DNA of 64,000 nt from Bacteroidota bacterium (lineage in GTDB: Bacteria > Bacteroidota > Bacteroidia > Flavobacteriales > Flavobacteriaceae), in contig JAEWJM010000013.1 in the NCBI GenBank assembly GCA_023386585.1, positions 1 to 64,000 of the forward strand. The letters are read 5' to 3'. The notes beneath the pieces are model-generated. The model was not told the origin of the DNA. It searched no databases and saw only the letters and a program-made list of their open reading frames with translations. Below are positions 1-11,200 of the stretch, piece after piece (the stretch's first letter is position 1; the number at the start of each line of letters is the position of its first letter). Made by a program: the position numbers and the translations under genes.

Positions 1-706
1 CATTGTGCAAGATATACAACATTCCGCTGGACTGATCAAAAGCAAGATCACAGCTTTCCGTTTGATTTGTCCTGTACTTTCCGACATACGAAAAATCGTT
101 GTTTACATTCGGATTGATATCGAAAATCCAAAGATAACCGCCGTCCTGATGTGCGACGAACATCAATCCGCCCATTCCTTTTTGCGAAACGTACGGCTGA
201 CCGGTTTGCTGGCTAATGAAACCGGCGGCCGAGAGCGCAGCATCGGGAACGAAGACGATTCCTTCGGGCCCAAGATTTCCGGTATCCTGCATCGGCGACG
301 GCGCAGCTAAAAGGTTCCAGTGGCGCGAAAGCGAAATCGACGAAAAAGAATTGTTATGATTGAATTTCCGGATCTCATATTGGTTTTCATCGATCGTATA
401 AAAAGTATTTGCTGAAAGATCGGCTTGCGTGATTCCTTCCGGGCCATTTGCCAATGCTTTGTCCGCGATCTGTGTAAAAACATTGGTCGCCGTATTCAAC
501 TGCAGTACATGAAGCCGGCCATCGCCCTGCACCGCATACAACCGTTTGAGCAGTGAATTCCAATGCAAGCCGCTAAGATCGGTCACTCCCGAACTGCTCA
601 TTACTTCGGTCAGGTTGGTCGCGGAGCTCCAGCTTTCGGATGGCCACGGCGATTGCGCCCTTGCAATGAAAGAAATAAAGACCAGAAGAAAAAGCAGCCT
701 GCGCAT
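1..706 (-). CDS. Secreted propeller-like protein, 3' part missing
   Basis: An open frame of 235 codons runs off the left edge of the window. It starts at the ATG at 706-704 with a signal peptide (MRRLLFLLVFISFIARAQ), so the protein is exported. The mature part has repeated short beta-strand patterns such as DLSGLHWN, RLYAVQGDGRLHVL, GPEGI (twice), GYLWIFDIN and CDLAFDQSSGMLYILHN. These resemble the SdiA-regulated or esterase-like-phytase beta-propellers common in secreted Bacteroidota proteins. The C-terminus, where a T9SS sorting domain would lie, is outside the window. It is divergent from the alkaline phosphatase gene. The propeller assignment is an inference from pattern; no catalytic residues can be named. 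Confidence 0.8.
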   Translation of the reverse strand, partial: MRRLLFLLVFISFIARAQSPWPSESWSSATNLTEVMSSSGVTDLSGLHWNSLLKRLYAVQGDGRLHVLQLNTATNVFTQIADKALANGPEGITQADLSANTFYTIDENQYEIRKFNHNNSFSSISLSRHWNLLAAPSPMQDTGNLGPEGIVFVPDAALSAAGFISQQTGQPYVSQKGMGGLMFVAHQDGGYLWIFDINPNVNNDFSYVGKYRTNQTESCDLAFDQSSGMLYILHN

Positions 707-721
707 AACCTTTATTTCGGT

Positions 722-729
722 CAAATATA
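722..729 (-). promoter_or_regulatory. Promoter -7 box of the 706-1 gene
   Basis: TATATTTG on the minus strand matches the Bacteroidota -7 consensus TAnnTTTG. It lies 15 bases upstream of the ATG at 706. No convincing -33 TTTG is seen at normal spacing; the nearest TTG is about 25 bases away. Confidence 0.5.
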
Positions 730-797
730 GGAAATCCCGCCGCATACGTTCGCGCAATGAATTTTATTCCACGATGTAAATTCGCTTTTCAAATCTC

Positions 798-805
798 TAC
801 CTTTG
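798..805 (+). promoter_or_regulatory. Promoter -7 box of the alkaline phosphatase gene
   Basis: TACCTTTG matches TAnnTTTG and sits 19 bases before the ATG at 825. A clear -33 element is not visible. No Pho-box-like direct repeat was recognised, so phosphate control cannot be inferred from sequence. Confidence 0.5.
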
Positions 806-824
806 TTATCCTATCACTATTTTT

Positions 825-2240
825 ATGAAAAGACGGCACTTTTTCAAGACCGGAACCATTGCAGCCGCCGGAACTGCCTTGCTCAATCCTTTTGGCTCCG
901 CGGCACGAACGTTGGCCGAACCCGAGTTCAGGAACAGAAAAGCAAAGAATATCATTTTTATGGTCAGCGACGGAATGAGCAGCGGAACGCTAAGCATGGC
1001 TGACCTCCTATTGTCGCGCAAGACCGGCAAAGGAAGCAACTGGATGCAGTTATATAAAGACAGCCGCGTCCAGCGTTCATTGATGGAAACCATTTCGGCG
1101 AGCTCGATCGTGACCGATTCTTCGGCCGGAAGTTCAGCCTGGGGCGGCGGTGTCAGGGTTCCGAATGGCTCGTTGAATGTGGGCGCAAATGGCGAAAAGT
1201 ACCTTCCGATACTTCAAAAATTCAAGCGCTCAGGGAAAATGGTCGGATGTGTGACCACAGTTCCGATAACTCATGCGACTCCGGCAGGATTTTGCGTAAA
1301 CAGCGCCAGCCGGAACGGCCAGGCCGACATCGCCGAGCAATACCTTGAACTCGGTTTTGACGTGATGATGGGCGGAGGAAATCAGTACTTCTCGCCCTCA
1401 AAACGGAAGGACAAAAAAGATATGTACGCCGCTTTTAAAGCGAAAGACTGGCAGGTGGCCACCACAAGGTCAGAAATGAATTCCGCCACGAACTCAAAAA
1501 AGCTGCTCGGGGTTTTCGCTGACGATGCGCTTCCGTACTCAGTTGACCGCGCGAGCGATTCCAATTTGCAGGATTCGATTCCGACGCTTGCCGAAATGGC
1601 GCAGAAAGCGATAGATCACATGAAGGGAAGCAAGAACGGGTTTGCGATGCAGATCGAAGGCGGGAAAGTCGACTGGGGCGCGCATGCGAATGATGTGGCT
1701 GCGATGCTTTACGACCAGGCGGCATTTGATGAGGCGATCGGGGTTGTGATGGAGTTTGCTGCAAAGGACAAAGAGACACTCGTCATCATCACGACCGATC
1801 ATGGGAACTCCAACCCGGGAATAATTTATGGCGACAAAGCCAACGACAACTTTGATTCGATACAGCATTACAGGCAAAGTAACGAATGGATTTTGAACAA
1901 CATCCATGGCGACTCGACCGTTGCTCAGGTACGGGAAACGATTCACTACGCGAACGGAACCACAATTTCTGACGAAGACGCCAAGACTGTGTTGAGTTAT
2001 TACGACGGACTCCACAAGGAAGAAGGCGGACTCTACAATTACAAAAAACTACCGTACAGGGCATTTTCGGAAATGCAAAAGAAAACGAATTCAGTTGGCT
2101 GGATTTCGATGGACCATTCGGGTGATTACGTCGAACTCTGCGCTTTCGGTCCCGGAAGTGAAATGCTGAAGCCGTGGGTTAAAAACACCGATTTACATTA
2201 CCTTATGCTGACCGCGGCCGAGGTTGAGAATAAATTTTGA
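825..2240 (+). CDS. Alkaline phosphatase, Tat-exported
   Basis: A 471-residue alkaline phosphatase (PhoA superfamily), a periplasmic or secreted phosphomonoesterase using two Zn and one Mg. The N-terminus is a twin-arginine signal (RRHFFK, residues 3-8, then a hydrophobic Ala-rich stretch), so export of the folded enzyme is likely. D49 in MVSDG is a metal ligand. S99 in VTDSSAG aligns with the phosphorylated nucleophile. ITHATPAGF, EGGKVDWGAHAND and TTDHGN supply the remaining metal-site residues, and DHSGDYV near residue 444 supplies the C-terminal histidine. The length is normal for the family and no residue appears lost. It is monocistronic, with its own -7 box upstream and repeat copy A plus a bidirectional terminator downstream. 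Family is certain; the physiological substrate is not. Confidence 0.95.
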   Translation: MKRRHFFKTGTIAAAGTALLNPFGSAARTLAEPEFRNRKAKNIIFMVSDGMSSGTLSMADLLLSRKTGKGSNWMQLYKDSRVQRSLMETISASSIVTDSSAGSSAWGGGVRVPNGSLNVGANGEKYLPILQKFKRSGKMVGCVTTVPITHATPAGFCVNSASRNGQADIAEQYLELGFDVMMGGGNQYFSPSKRKDKKDMYAAFKAKDWQVATTRSEMNSATNSKKLLGVFADDALPYSVDRASDSNLQDSIPTLAEMAQKAIDHMKGSKNGFAMQIEGGKVDWGAHANDVAAMLYDQAAFDEAIGVVMEFAAKDKETLVIITTDHGNSNPGIIYGDKANDNFDSIQHYRQSNEWILNNIHGDSTVAQVRETIHYANGTTISDEDAKTVLSYYDGLHKEEGGLYNYKKLPYRAFSEMQKKTNSVGWISMDHSGDYVELCAFGPGSEMLKPWVKNTDLHYLMLTAAEVENKF

Positions 2241-2248
2241 TTTAAGTC

Positions 2249-2351
2249 GCGTTAGGGATAGAAGCGGCATCCTTTTGTAAACCTCAAAGGTTTTTGAAAC
2301 CTTTGAGGTTTGGCAAAAGATACAGCGGATAGCCCGGCCGAAGGCAACGCC
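2249..2351 (+). repeat. Dispersed intergenic hairpin element, copy A
   Basis: This copy starts 8 bases after the phosphatase stop. The left arm holds GAAGCGGCATCCTTTTG and the right arm holds CAAAAGATACAGCGG. Between them lies a perfect 15-bp inverted repeat, AAACCTCAAAGGTTT (2279-2293) and its complement (2297-2311), with a TTG loop. The outer ends are the most divergent of the seven copies (left TAGGGATA, right TAGCCC). The other copies are at 12666, 27303, 35948, 52177, 56844 and 61553. No ORF is present. Confidence 0.75.
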
Positions 2352-2360
2352 CAACAATTA

Positions 2361-2388
2361 AAAAAGCCACTTTTCAGTGGCTTTCTTC
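2361..2388. terminator. Bidirectional terminator
   Basis: Stem AAAGCCAC (2363-2370) and GTGGCTTT (2377-2384), with A-tract on the left and T-rich tract on the right. It can serve both the phosphatase gene and the convergent OmpA gene. Confidence 0.85.
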
Positions 2389-4263
2389 TTATTTAAGGAT
2401 TATGAATTCGCAACGGCGGTTGATCGAATGTTCCTGTTCGGTGCAGTTGTTACCGCATTTCACAAGCGGCGTTGACTCGCCATAGCCTCTGGAGCGCAGT
2501 CTTTTACGATCAATTCCGTTTTTCACCAGGTATTCGAGCGTCGATGCTGCCCGCTTGTTAGAAAGCAACAGGTTGTATGTAGTCGATGCGCGGGAATCGG
2601 TGTGTGCGCCAAGCTCAATTTCCATTTTAGGATACTTGGTCAGGATTTCCAGCAAGCCGTTAAGGATTCGCGCCGCCTCGGGTTTGATATCCCATTTGTT
2701 CAGGTCGAAGTAAATGTTTTCAAGCACGATCTGGACTTTTCCGTCCTGGCGTTTGGTAATGATTTCCTCGGCATCGTCGTAGCATTCCATGAAAAGCTCG
2801 ATCGTGTAGTGCAATTTGCCTTCGTCGTTCGTGACAAACTCTTCGCTATGCGGAATGTAGAAGTCGCGCGCAGCTTCGATCCTGTATTTGGTGTTCGGCT
2901 CGGTTATAAAACCATATTCTGCCAACGAACCTGCGAGCACCTGTGCGATCAGCTTTCCGTGTTCGTCATAAAGCGTGACGGTTGTGCCCGGAAGCAGGTC
3001 TTTGGTGTTTTTGTCGCGGACTTCACCTTCAACGAAGTAACTTTCCTCATTGTCAATTCGTGTGAAGCTGTAAAGATTGTCGCCACCTTTCCGGTTTGAT
3101 GCGAAATAACCGGTGTTCTTGTTCTCGTCGAGTATGTACGCAAAATCGTCCATTCCGCTATTGAGCGTTTCGCCAAGGTTGACCGGCTTTGCAAAAACAC
3201 CATCATAGGCTTTGCTGGAGAAAATGTCGAGTCCGCCAAACCCCTGATGCCCGTCCGAGGCAAAATAAAGAACCGTTCCGTCGTCTGAAATGTACGGAAA
3301 CTGCTCACGGTGGATCGTGTTGATTGTGGCGCCCATGTTCTGTGGCGCGCCAAATGTACCGTCCTCGTTGATGTCGACGTAATAAATATCGAACGAGCCG
3401 ATGCTTCCCGGCATGTCGCTCGAAAAGAAAAGCCTTTTTCCGTCGCGTGTTAGCACTGGATGTTCGGTGGAATAATTGTCGTTTGAAAACGGGACTTTAG
3501 TAATGTTCTTCCATTGGCCGTCTATAAACTCGGCTTTGTATATCTGGATGTTGGCGACTTTCTCGCCATTGACCTCAACTCTTTTTGAGTTTGTGCGGTT
3601 GAAATACATGATCTTGCCATCCTTGCTGAATGTTGGCGAGCTTTCGTGAGTTTTGGTGTTGATGGTTTCCGGGAATGGCTGGATGTTCGTGAGCAGCCCT
3701 TTGTCGTTTACACTGGCGCTGAATAGGTCGAGATACGGTTTTTCGTTCCAGCCGTATGATTTTTTGCTTGCATTTCGAAGCGACGCAAAAGCGACCTTAT
3801 CGCCGTAAAACGAAATTCCAAAGTCGCCATTGGTCGTATTTTTTGCCATTGGTTGGACAATGTATTCGTAAGGCAAATTTCGTTTGAGGTTAGCAATGAA
3901 TTTTGGCGAATCGACTTTGTATTTAACGTATTCGCTCATGATCGGGTCGGCTTTTTCATAATCGCCTGTTCCCATTAGCGCATGCGCGTATTTAAAATAG
4001 TATTCCGGCGTAAGGCTGTCTTTAAAGCTAAAAAACAACTGGCCGTAGGCTTTCGCGGCGTCTTTCATCTGGAAATTATTGTAATACGAATCTCCGAGAT
4101 TTTGCAAAACCTTTCGGCTTTGGCCGAGCTGCTCGTACATTTCAGCAGCCTTGACGTACATTTTTTTCGCAAAAAGCTTATCGGCCTGTTTCACCGTGAT
4201 TTTCTGTCCCTGGACGTGCAGGGCCGAAAACACTATGAGAATTATGTAGAGAAACTTTTTCAT
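2389..4263 (-). CDS. OmpA-family protein with TPR and PD40 propeller
   Basis: A 624-residue outer-membrane-associated protein. I chose the ATG at 4263 because it gives a signal peptide (MKKFLYIILIVFSALHVQGQ); an upstream ATG at 4323 lies inside the previous gene. Residues about 25-120 look like TPR helices. Residues about 190-420 hold WD40-like PD40 strands (SSPTFSKDGKIMYF, HPVLTRDGKRLFFSSD, FPYISDDGTVLYFASD). A carboxypeptidase-regulatory-like strand set (VEGEVRDKNTKDLLPG) follows. The last roughly 110 residues are an OmpA peptidoglycan-binding domain with GAHTDSRAS, LSNKRA and RGYGE. It lies 10 bp after the SprF-like gene in the same direction. This three-gene order is a standard Flavobacteriaceae module for type-B T9SS cargo, so a role in anchoring or presenting the giant protein is likely but inferred. 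Confidence 0.9.
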   Translation of the reverse strand: MKKFLYIILIVFSALHVQGQKITVKQADKLFAKKMYVKAAEMYEQLGQSRKVLQNLGDSYYNNFQMKDAAKAYGQLFFSFKDSLTPEYYFKYAHALMGTGDYEKADPIMSEYVKYKVDSPKFIANLKRNLPYEYIVQPMAKNTTNGDFGISFYGDKVAFASLRNASKKSYGWNEKPYLDLFSASVNDKGLLTNIQPFPETINTKTHESSPTFSKDGKIMYFNRTNSKRVEVNGEKVANIQIYKAEFIDGQWKNITKVPFSNDNYSTEHPVLTRDGKRLFFSSDMPGSIGSFDIYYVDINEDGTFGAPQNMGATINTIHREQFPYISDDGTVLYFASDGHQGFGGLDIFSSKAYDGVFAKPVNLGETLNSGMDDFAYILDENKNTGYFASNRKGGDNLYSFTRIDNEESYFVEGEVRDKNTKDLLPGTTVTLYDEHGKLIAQVLAGSLAEYGFITEPNTKYRIEAARDFYIPHSEEFVTNDEGKLHYTIELFMECYDDAEEIITKRQDGKVQIVLENIYFDLNKWDIKPEAARILNGLLEILTKYPKMEIELGAHTDSRASTTYNLLLSNKRAASTLEYLVKNGIDRKRLRSRGYGESTPLVKCGNNCTEQEHSINRRCEFIILK

Positions 4264-4273
4264 TTTCGATAAG

Positions 4274-5224
4274 TTAAAAGAACCTTGGGGATTTGTCATA
4301 GCCTTTGGATGAGAAGCCTGCAAGATCTAGGTCGAACAACAGGAAAAATTCATGTGTTCCTGAATTGTAATCGCCGAGGTTTGTCAGCGTGTAATCGTAT
4401 GAATAGCCTGCGCGAAGCGACGGAGTGATGTAGAAACTGACCAATCCACTGACAGAATCGCCAAGGCGGTAGCCGGCGCCAAGCTCAACGAAATTGTGTA
4501 TTAAGGTATTTGCCGTAAAATCGAATGACATTGGCGCACCCGAAACCGCCTTCGCCATAAATGCGGGCTTGAACTTAAAATTGTCGTTGATGTTGAAAAC
4601 ATAACCGCCGGTAAAGAAATAATGGATTTCCTCAACTCCAATCGTCGAGATCGCGTCCTGGTGCTCGAGGTGCTTCGTCTTTAGCAGGTTCGGAGCCGAA
4701 AATCCCAAGTAATAATGATCGCTGAAAAAATACGTTCCTGCGCCGAGGTTCGGAAATGTCTGATGGATGTTGTTCGCAAACGCCGGATCGGGTTGCGCAT
4801 CGGAATACTGGAAGCCGTTGAAATTGGCGTCAAAAAAGGTAAATCCACCTTTGATCCCGAACGACAGCCGGTTTTTATCGGAAACAGGAATAACATAAGC
4901 CACATCGGCATAAATGTTATTTTCTTTGACCACATCGCCAATTTCATCACTCACTACCGAAATACCTGCCTCGATTCGCTTTGCAATTGGCGAATGGACG
5001 AACAGACTGGCAGTTTTCGGAGCTCCAACGGCGCCAACCCACTGCGTACGGTAAAGTCCGCCCATGCTGATGATGCCTTCGCCTTCGGTTGAGTAAGCCG
5101 GATTGATCACGCTCATATTATACATATAGTGCGTAAACTGCGGATCCTGTTGCGCCTGTACGACCAGGGTCAGCAGCAAGGCGCAGGCGGAAACTATATT
5201 TCGGATGTTGATTTTTTTCATCAT
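4274..5224 (-). CDS. PorP/SprF-family T9SS outer-membrane protein
   Basis: A 316-residue member of the PorP/SprF family, beta-barrel proteins needed to export or attach T9SS cargo that ends in a type-B (gliding-motility) C-terminal domain. The signal peptide ends near VQAQQ. It is followed by the family signature DPQFTHYMYNMSVINPAY and by PxAGxS-type strands (GYRLGDSVSGLVSFY, LRAGYSYDYTL). The length is typical of the family. Its start lies 1 bp after the stop of the giant protein gene (5226), so the two are probably co-transcribed and translationally coupled. It is expected to be the dedicated partner of that protein. The family call is secure; the pairing is inferred from position. Confidence 0.93.
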   Translation of the reverse strand: MMKKINIRNIVSACALLLTLVVQAQQDPQFTHYMYNMSVINPAYSTEGEGIISMGGLYRTQWVGAVGAPKTASLFVHSPIAKRIEAGISVVSDEIGDVVKENNIYADVAYVIPVSDKNRLSFGIKGGFTFFDANFNGFQYSDAQPDPAFANNIHQTFPNLGAGTYFFSDHYYLGFSAPNLLKTKHLEHQDAISTIGVEEIHYFFTGGYVFNINDNFKFKPAFMAKAVSGAPMSFDFTANTLIHNFVELGAGYRLGDSVSGLVSFYITPSLRAGYSYDYTLTNLGDYNSGTHEFFLLFDLDLAGFSSKGYDKSPRFF

Positions 5225-5225
5225 T

Positions 5226-8200
5226 TTACCTGCTTAAGTATAACCTACCTTGTTTTGGCGCGCGCGTTCCGTCATTAAATTCGAGTATATAGAAATAAAC
5301 ACCGACAGGAACCTGGTTGCTTCCCATTTTTACGCCGCCTTCGGTCGCTTTTCCATCCCAGTTTGGCGTGTTGATATTTCCTTTGTACAGTACATTTCCG
5401 TACCTGTTGTAAATCTCAAGCTTGAAATTCGGATAGCGTTCCGGAAGGTTCACGATTACGAACTCGTCGTTGATATTGTCGCCATTTGGTGAAAATCCGT
5501 CCGGAATCAGGATGTCTTCGGTACAAACGGTCAGGTCGGTTGTGACTTCAAGTCGGACATTGCTTTCACACCCTGCGGTGGAAGTGAACGCTGCATAATA
5601 CGTTGCCCCATTTTGAAGCGGGTCTGTTGACGAATAGGCTGTTCCACCGGTTGCCGCATCGTACCATACCACCGGTTGCGTACCGTTGATATTCGCCGAA
5701 AGATCGTTGAAAGTTGGATTATCCGTACTACAGAATTCGTTTCCTTGCGGAAGCAGTTCAGGCGTGCCAAGCTGGCTCACATTGAATGTAATAGGTGCAA
5801 TTGCAGTGATATCGGCGCCACATGCTCCGGGCGATGTTACGAATTGTGATATGGTTATGATTACCGTTCCCGCATTTGGCAAAACAGTGGCCGGAATGGT
5901 AAAAGTTGCCGATCCATTGGCGAAAGTCACCGCCGCTGTAGCGTTCGCTGTATTTGCTCCCGAAACCTGATAGGTAATGTCATAGTTTCCGTCGGTAAGA
6001 GCATCGGCGCCTGAAATCGTAATGTCATTTGAAAAACCTACACACGAATCCGAGGCTGACGCAGTTGCTCCTGAAACGTCCGGTGCCGCGAGAATCGTGA
6101 AATTCGCTGATGCATCTTCATTCAGGTTGCTGCAACCCGCAGTAAGGCTGACGATGCCACTGATGACAACTGTATAATTGCCGGCTGTGGTAAAGTACGA
6201 TGCCGGAATATCAAATTGTCCGCTTCCAGCTGCAATCGTCACGATTCCGGTGCTTCCTGTTGAAGGAGTGGCTTGTGGAATCGTATAATTGAATTGATAA
6301 TTCCCTGGGTTGAGTCCACCCGATCCCGAAATCACCACCGTAACTCCAGATCCCTCACAGGCATTGGCAACAGTTAGGTTTACATTTTCAAGGTTTGGCA
6401 ACGGATTCACCACAAAATTGACCAGTACGTTGGACAGAGTATTCGAGCATCCAGTCGCCGTATTTACAATGTTGACAAAGGTTATTGTTGTTATCCCGGT
6501 GTTCGTAATGTTTGTTGCCGCAATGTCGAATGATGCAGTTCCGCCGGCAACAGTAACGGTTGCTGTTTGATTTGCAGTTGTGTTTGCCCCCGACAGGTTG
6601 TAGGTAATCGTATAATTTCCGTCGGTCATTCCGTTAAGCGTAAGCGATGCGCTGTCGCCAAGACAAATGGGAGTTACGATTGTCAGGTTCGGAATCGCGA
6701 GTTGCGGCGTTGGAAGCAATGTCAATTGAACGGTTGTGGCCTCGGTTCCACAGGCGTTAGTAATTGTATATGTAAACCCGAATGTACCCGCAGCCATTGC
6801 TGGGAGATCGAGCACCGGATCAATTGTGGCATTCGCACTGTCTGTCCACACTCCGCCCGCCTGTTGTGTTCCATCCAGTAACGCGGTCAAATCAAAAGTT
6901 CCCTGGGATGCGCAAACTGACTGTATTCCGGTAAAATTACCGCTTTCGGGTTGAGGATCGACCGTTACGGTGACCGTTGCCGTGTCGAAAAGGCAAGGTG
7001 AAACGCCGCCGCCAACTGTATACGTAAAATGGTATGCTCCCGGACCAACCGCTGATGCGTTGAATATATTTCCTGAAAGCGCGCCCGTCGCATCGTTATC
7101 GTTCCACGTTCCAATGCCTTGCTGACCGTTGAGTCCGGTTGTCAAATCAACCGAAGTTGCCGATTGGCACGCGTCTATTTGTAACGGTGCGCCGTTGCCG
7201 CCCGCATTAGGCGACTGCACAACACTCACGGTAACCGAAGCGGTCGCAGTGCTGCAAAGTCCACCGCCAATTGTATACGTATAGACTCCCGGAGCATCTA
7301 CAAGCGGGTTGAAAACGCCAGTTCCGCTCGCCAGAGCAGGCGACCATGTACCGCCGGGCTGCGGTGTTCCGCCGAGGTTTTCAAAAAGATCCGAAGGTGC
7401 ATAATTTGAACAAAAGAAGGCTGTTCCGTCAGTACCTGCATCGGGCACCGGATTAACAGTTACAGTTACCGCTGCCGTGTCGTTGTCGCAAGGCTGGTTA
7501 CCGAAGAATGTATAAGTATAGACCCCCGCTGCGTCCACAGAAGGATCAAAAAGTCCAGTTCCACTGGCAAGCGCCGGAGACCAGGTTCCTCCAGCCTGAG
7601 GCGTTCCGTTAAGAAATGTAAATAAATCCTGCGGCGCGCTGTTGGCACATAATGTCGCTGATCCGTCTTGTCCGGCATCTGGTCCCGGAGTGATACCAAC
7701 TACGACTGTTGCAGTGTCATTCGCACATGGCGCAGTTCCAACAACTATATAGGTATACGTTCCGGCAGCGTCCACAGCAGGGTTGAAAACTCCTGTTCCG
7801 CTGGCAAGCGCCGGCGACCAGGTTCCTGCTGTTTGTGCACTGTTTCCTAGCAGTTCAAAAAGATCCATTGGATTGGCGTTGGAGCAGATGTCCAAAGTAG
7901 CGTTTGCCCCTGCGTTTGGAGGTGGAATCAGTGATACGGTAACAGACGCAGTGTCGGGCGTACATGGAGCAGCGCCGCTAACGGTATAAGTGTAAGTTCC
8001 TGCCGTATCTACCGATGGATTAAAAATTCCGCTGCCGCTGGCGAGTGCCGGTGACCAGCTTCCGCCCGGCTGAGCGGTTGCACCCAAATAAGTAAACAAA
8101 TCTACAGGCGCGCTTCCTGAGCAAAGTGAAAGGTTTGCAACATCATTTCCAGCCGACGGCGCGGGATTAACAGTGATTGTAACCGATCCGGTGAGCGGCT

Positions 8201-11200
8201 GCGGGCATGCAGGCGCAGTACCGTTAGCAACCGATACCAACGTAAAGGTAGTTGTTCCCGGTAAGGTCAACGAGACTGATCCGGTTCCTGAGGCTGATAA
8301 TGTAATGTTCTGTTGTGGACCTGTGTTCGCAGTATAGGTTACTATCGCGCCTGGCGTTCCCGTAAAATTGATTGTTCCGGTTGTGCCGGAGCAAATAGTC
8401 GATGTTGTTGCTGAAATCGCCGCCACCGGTACCGGAAGAACCGTCACTGTCGCAGATCCCGAAACCGGCTGCGTACAAATCGCAGCGCCAGTCGTTGAAA
8501 TTGAAACAATCTCGAAAATCGTGGTAACGGAGTAATTACCTGTAATTGTCGCCGTGCCGCTTGCGTTAAGCGTAATGGTTTGTGCCGCACCGCTGTTGAT
8601 AGTGTAAGTCACAATTGCGCCCGCGGTTCCGGTGAAGGTTATTGTGGCCGACCCATCCGGGCAAATACTCGTACTTCCTGAAATTGCGACAGTCGGTGGC
8701 GGGATTACCGTTATAGTAACGGAGCCGGTTACAGGCTGACTGCACCCGGGCGTTCCCGTTGTCGATGCGCTTACCAACGTAAATACCGTGGTAGCGGAAT
8801 AAGCGGCAGTAATCGTTGCGCTGCCCGAGGCGTCCAATGAAATTGTCTGGGCTGCACCTCCGTTCACATTGTATGTTACAATCGCATTCGCAGTGCCGGT
8901 GAAAGTAATGGTTGCCGTTTCACCCGAGCAGATTGTACTATTGGAAGATATCGCTGCGGTTGGCAAAGGTAAAATCGTGATCACCGCTGAGCCACTGGCA
9001 GGCTGGCTGCATGATGGAGTTCCGGTAGTAGCAATGCTTACTAGCGTAAAAGTTGTATTTGTCGAATAAGATCCGGATACCGTACTGGTTCCTGATCCGT
9101 TCAGGGTGATTGTCTGGTTGGCGCCACCATTCACTGTGTACGTAACAATGGCATTCGGCGTGCCGCTAAATGTGATGACAGCGTTAGTGTTCGGGCAGAC
9201 CGTAGTGCTTCCCGAAATCGTCACCACTGGAAGTTGAATTACGTTTACGGTGATCGAACCGGTTTGCGGTTGAACACACGACGGCGTTCCTCCGGTCGCG
9301 GCACTGTTCAGCGTATAGGTCGTTGTGGCGGTATAAGTTCCTGAGATGGTTGCGGTTCCCGAAGCATTCAATGTTATTGTTTGTTGTCCTCCCGGATTGG
9401 CAGTATAAGTTACCACAGCATTTGCAGTTCCTGTGAATGTAACTGTCGCCGTTCCACCGGAACAGACTGTCGTACTTCCCGATATTGCTACAGTTGGTGG
9501 CGGCAGTACCGTAATGGTTACGCTACCCGATTGAGGTTGGCTGCATGAAGGCGTTCCGGTTGTCGTAATGCTTACCAGGTTGAATATAGTTGTCGACGAA
9601 TAGGTGTTCGTTATCGCAGCCGTTCCGGAAGCGTTCAGGGTAATGGTTTGCGATGCGCCGCCATTAATGTTATAGGTAACGACCGCGTTCGGAGTTCCCG
9701 TGAAAGTGACGGTGGCGGAGTTCCCGACGCATATCGTCTGGCTGGAAGCGATCGTAACTGTTGGAAGCGGCAATACCGTTATCGTTACCGATGAGCTAAG
9801 CGGCTGCGTACATGCAGGCGTACCGGCGGTGGTTACACTTACTAGCGTTATTGTGGTGGTTGCCGGAAACGTATTTGTTATTGCAGCAGTTCCCGACCCG
9901 TTAAGTACAATCGTCTGGTTCGGACCGTTATTGATCGTATAGGTTACTGTCGCATTCGCCGTTCCGGTAAAAGTAATTGTTGATGGCGAACCTGAACATA
10001 CCGATGATGAACCCACCGAAGCGGACGCTGTTGGCGGAGTTATTACCGTAAAGGTAACCGAACCGGTCGCAGGTTGGGAACAGCTTGGCGTCCCAGCGGT
10101 TGCAATACTGACCAGGTTTATCGTAGTGTTCGCCGAATAGGTTCCTGAAAGCGTCGCGGTTCCCGATCCATTAAGTACGATTGTTTGATTGGCGCCTCCA
10201 TTTATGTTGTAAGTCACTGTCGCATTCGCAGTTCCCGTGAAGGTCACCGTTCCTGTTGTTCCTGAGCACAGCGTAGTTGACGATGATGAGATCGTTACTG
10301 TCGGCGGGGGCACAACAGTGATGGCCACTGTTCCCGATAATGGCTGACTGCAGCTCGGCGTTCCGGATGAGGCAACGCTAACCAGTGAATATACGGTCGT
10401 CACTGTGACTGTAGCCGAAATTGTTGCAATTCCGCCGGCACCTATTGTGATGGTTTGATTCGGTCCGCCTTGCACTGTATAGGTGACCGTCGCACCCGGA
10501 GTTCCCGTGAAAGTTATGGGTACCGTCGATCCCGAACAAACCGTTGCATTGGCGGCAATAGTAGCGGTCGGTAACGGAAGAACCGTAATTGTCACCGATC
10601 CCGATCGCGGTTGCGAACATGCAGGCGTTCCTGCCGTCGTAACGCTGACCAAGGAATAAATTGTGGTGACAGAATAAGTTGTTGTAATTGTTGCAAGGCC
10701 GGAATTGTTCAGCGTGATTGTTTGGTTCGCTCCACCATTGACAGTATAAGTCACAGTCGCATTCGAAGTTCCTGTAAACGTGACAGTTGCTTGGCCATTC
10801 GGACAAACATTCGCGTTTCCTGAAATAGTCACCGTCGGCGGTGGAATAACGGTTATTGTCACCGAACCTGTCAACGGGCGCACACAACTTGGCGTTCCGG
10901 CAGATGCTACGCTGACCAAAGCGAAAACCGCAGTTGACGAATACGTATTGGTTATTGTCGCAGTTCCAGCGGCGTTAAGCGTAATTGTCTGATTGGCACC
11001 GCCATTCAACGTATAGGTAACGGTAGCATTTGGCGTTCCGCTAAAGGTTACCGTTGCGGAAGTTCCCGAACATATTGAAACGTTCGATGCGATGGTTGCC
11101 ATTGGAAGTGGAAGCACGGTCACGGTCAATGTGCCGGAAAGCGGCTGGGTGCAGCTTGGCGTTCCCGATGATGAAATGCTTACCAATGAAAAAACCGCCG

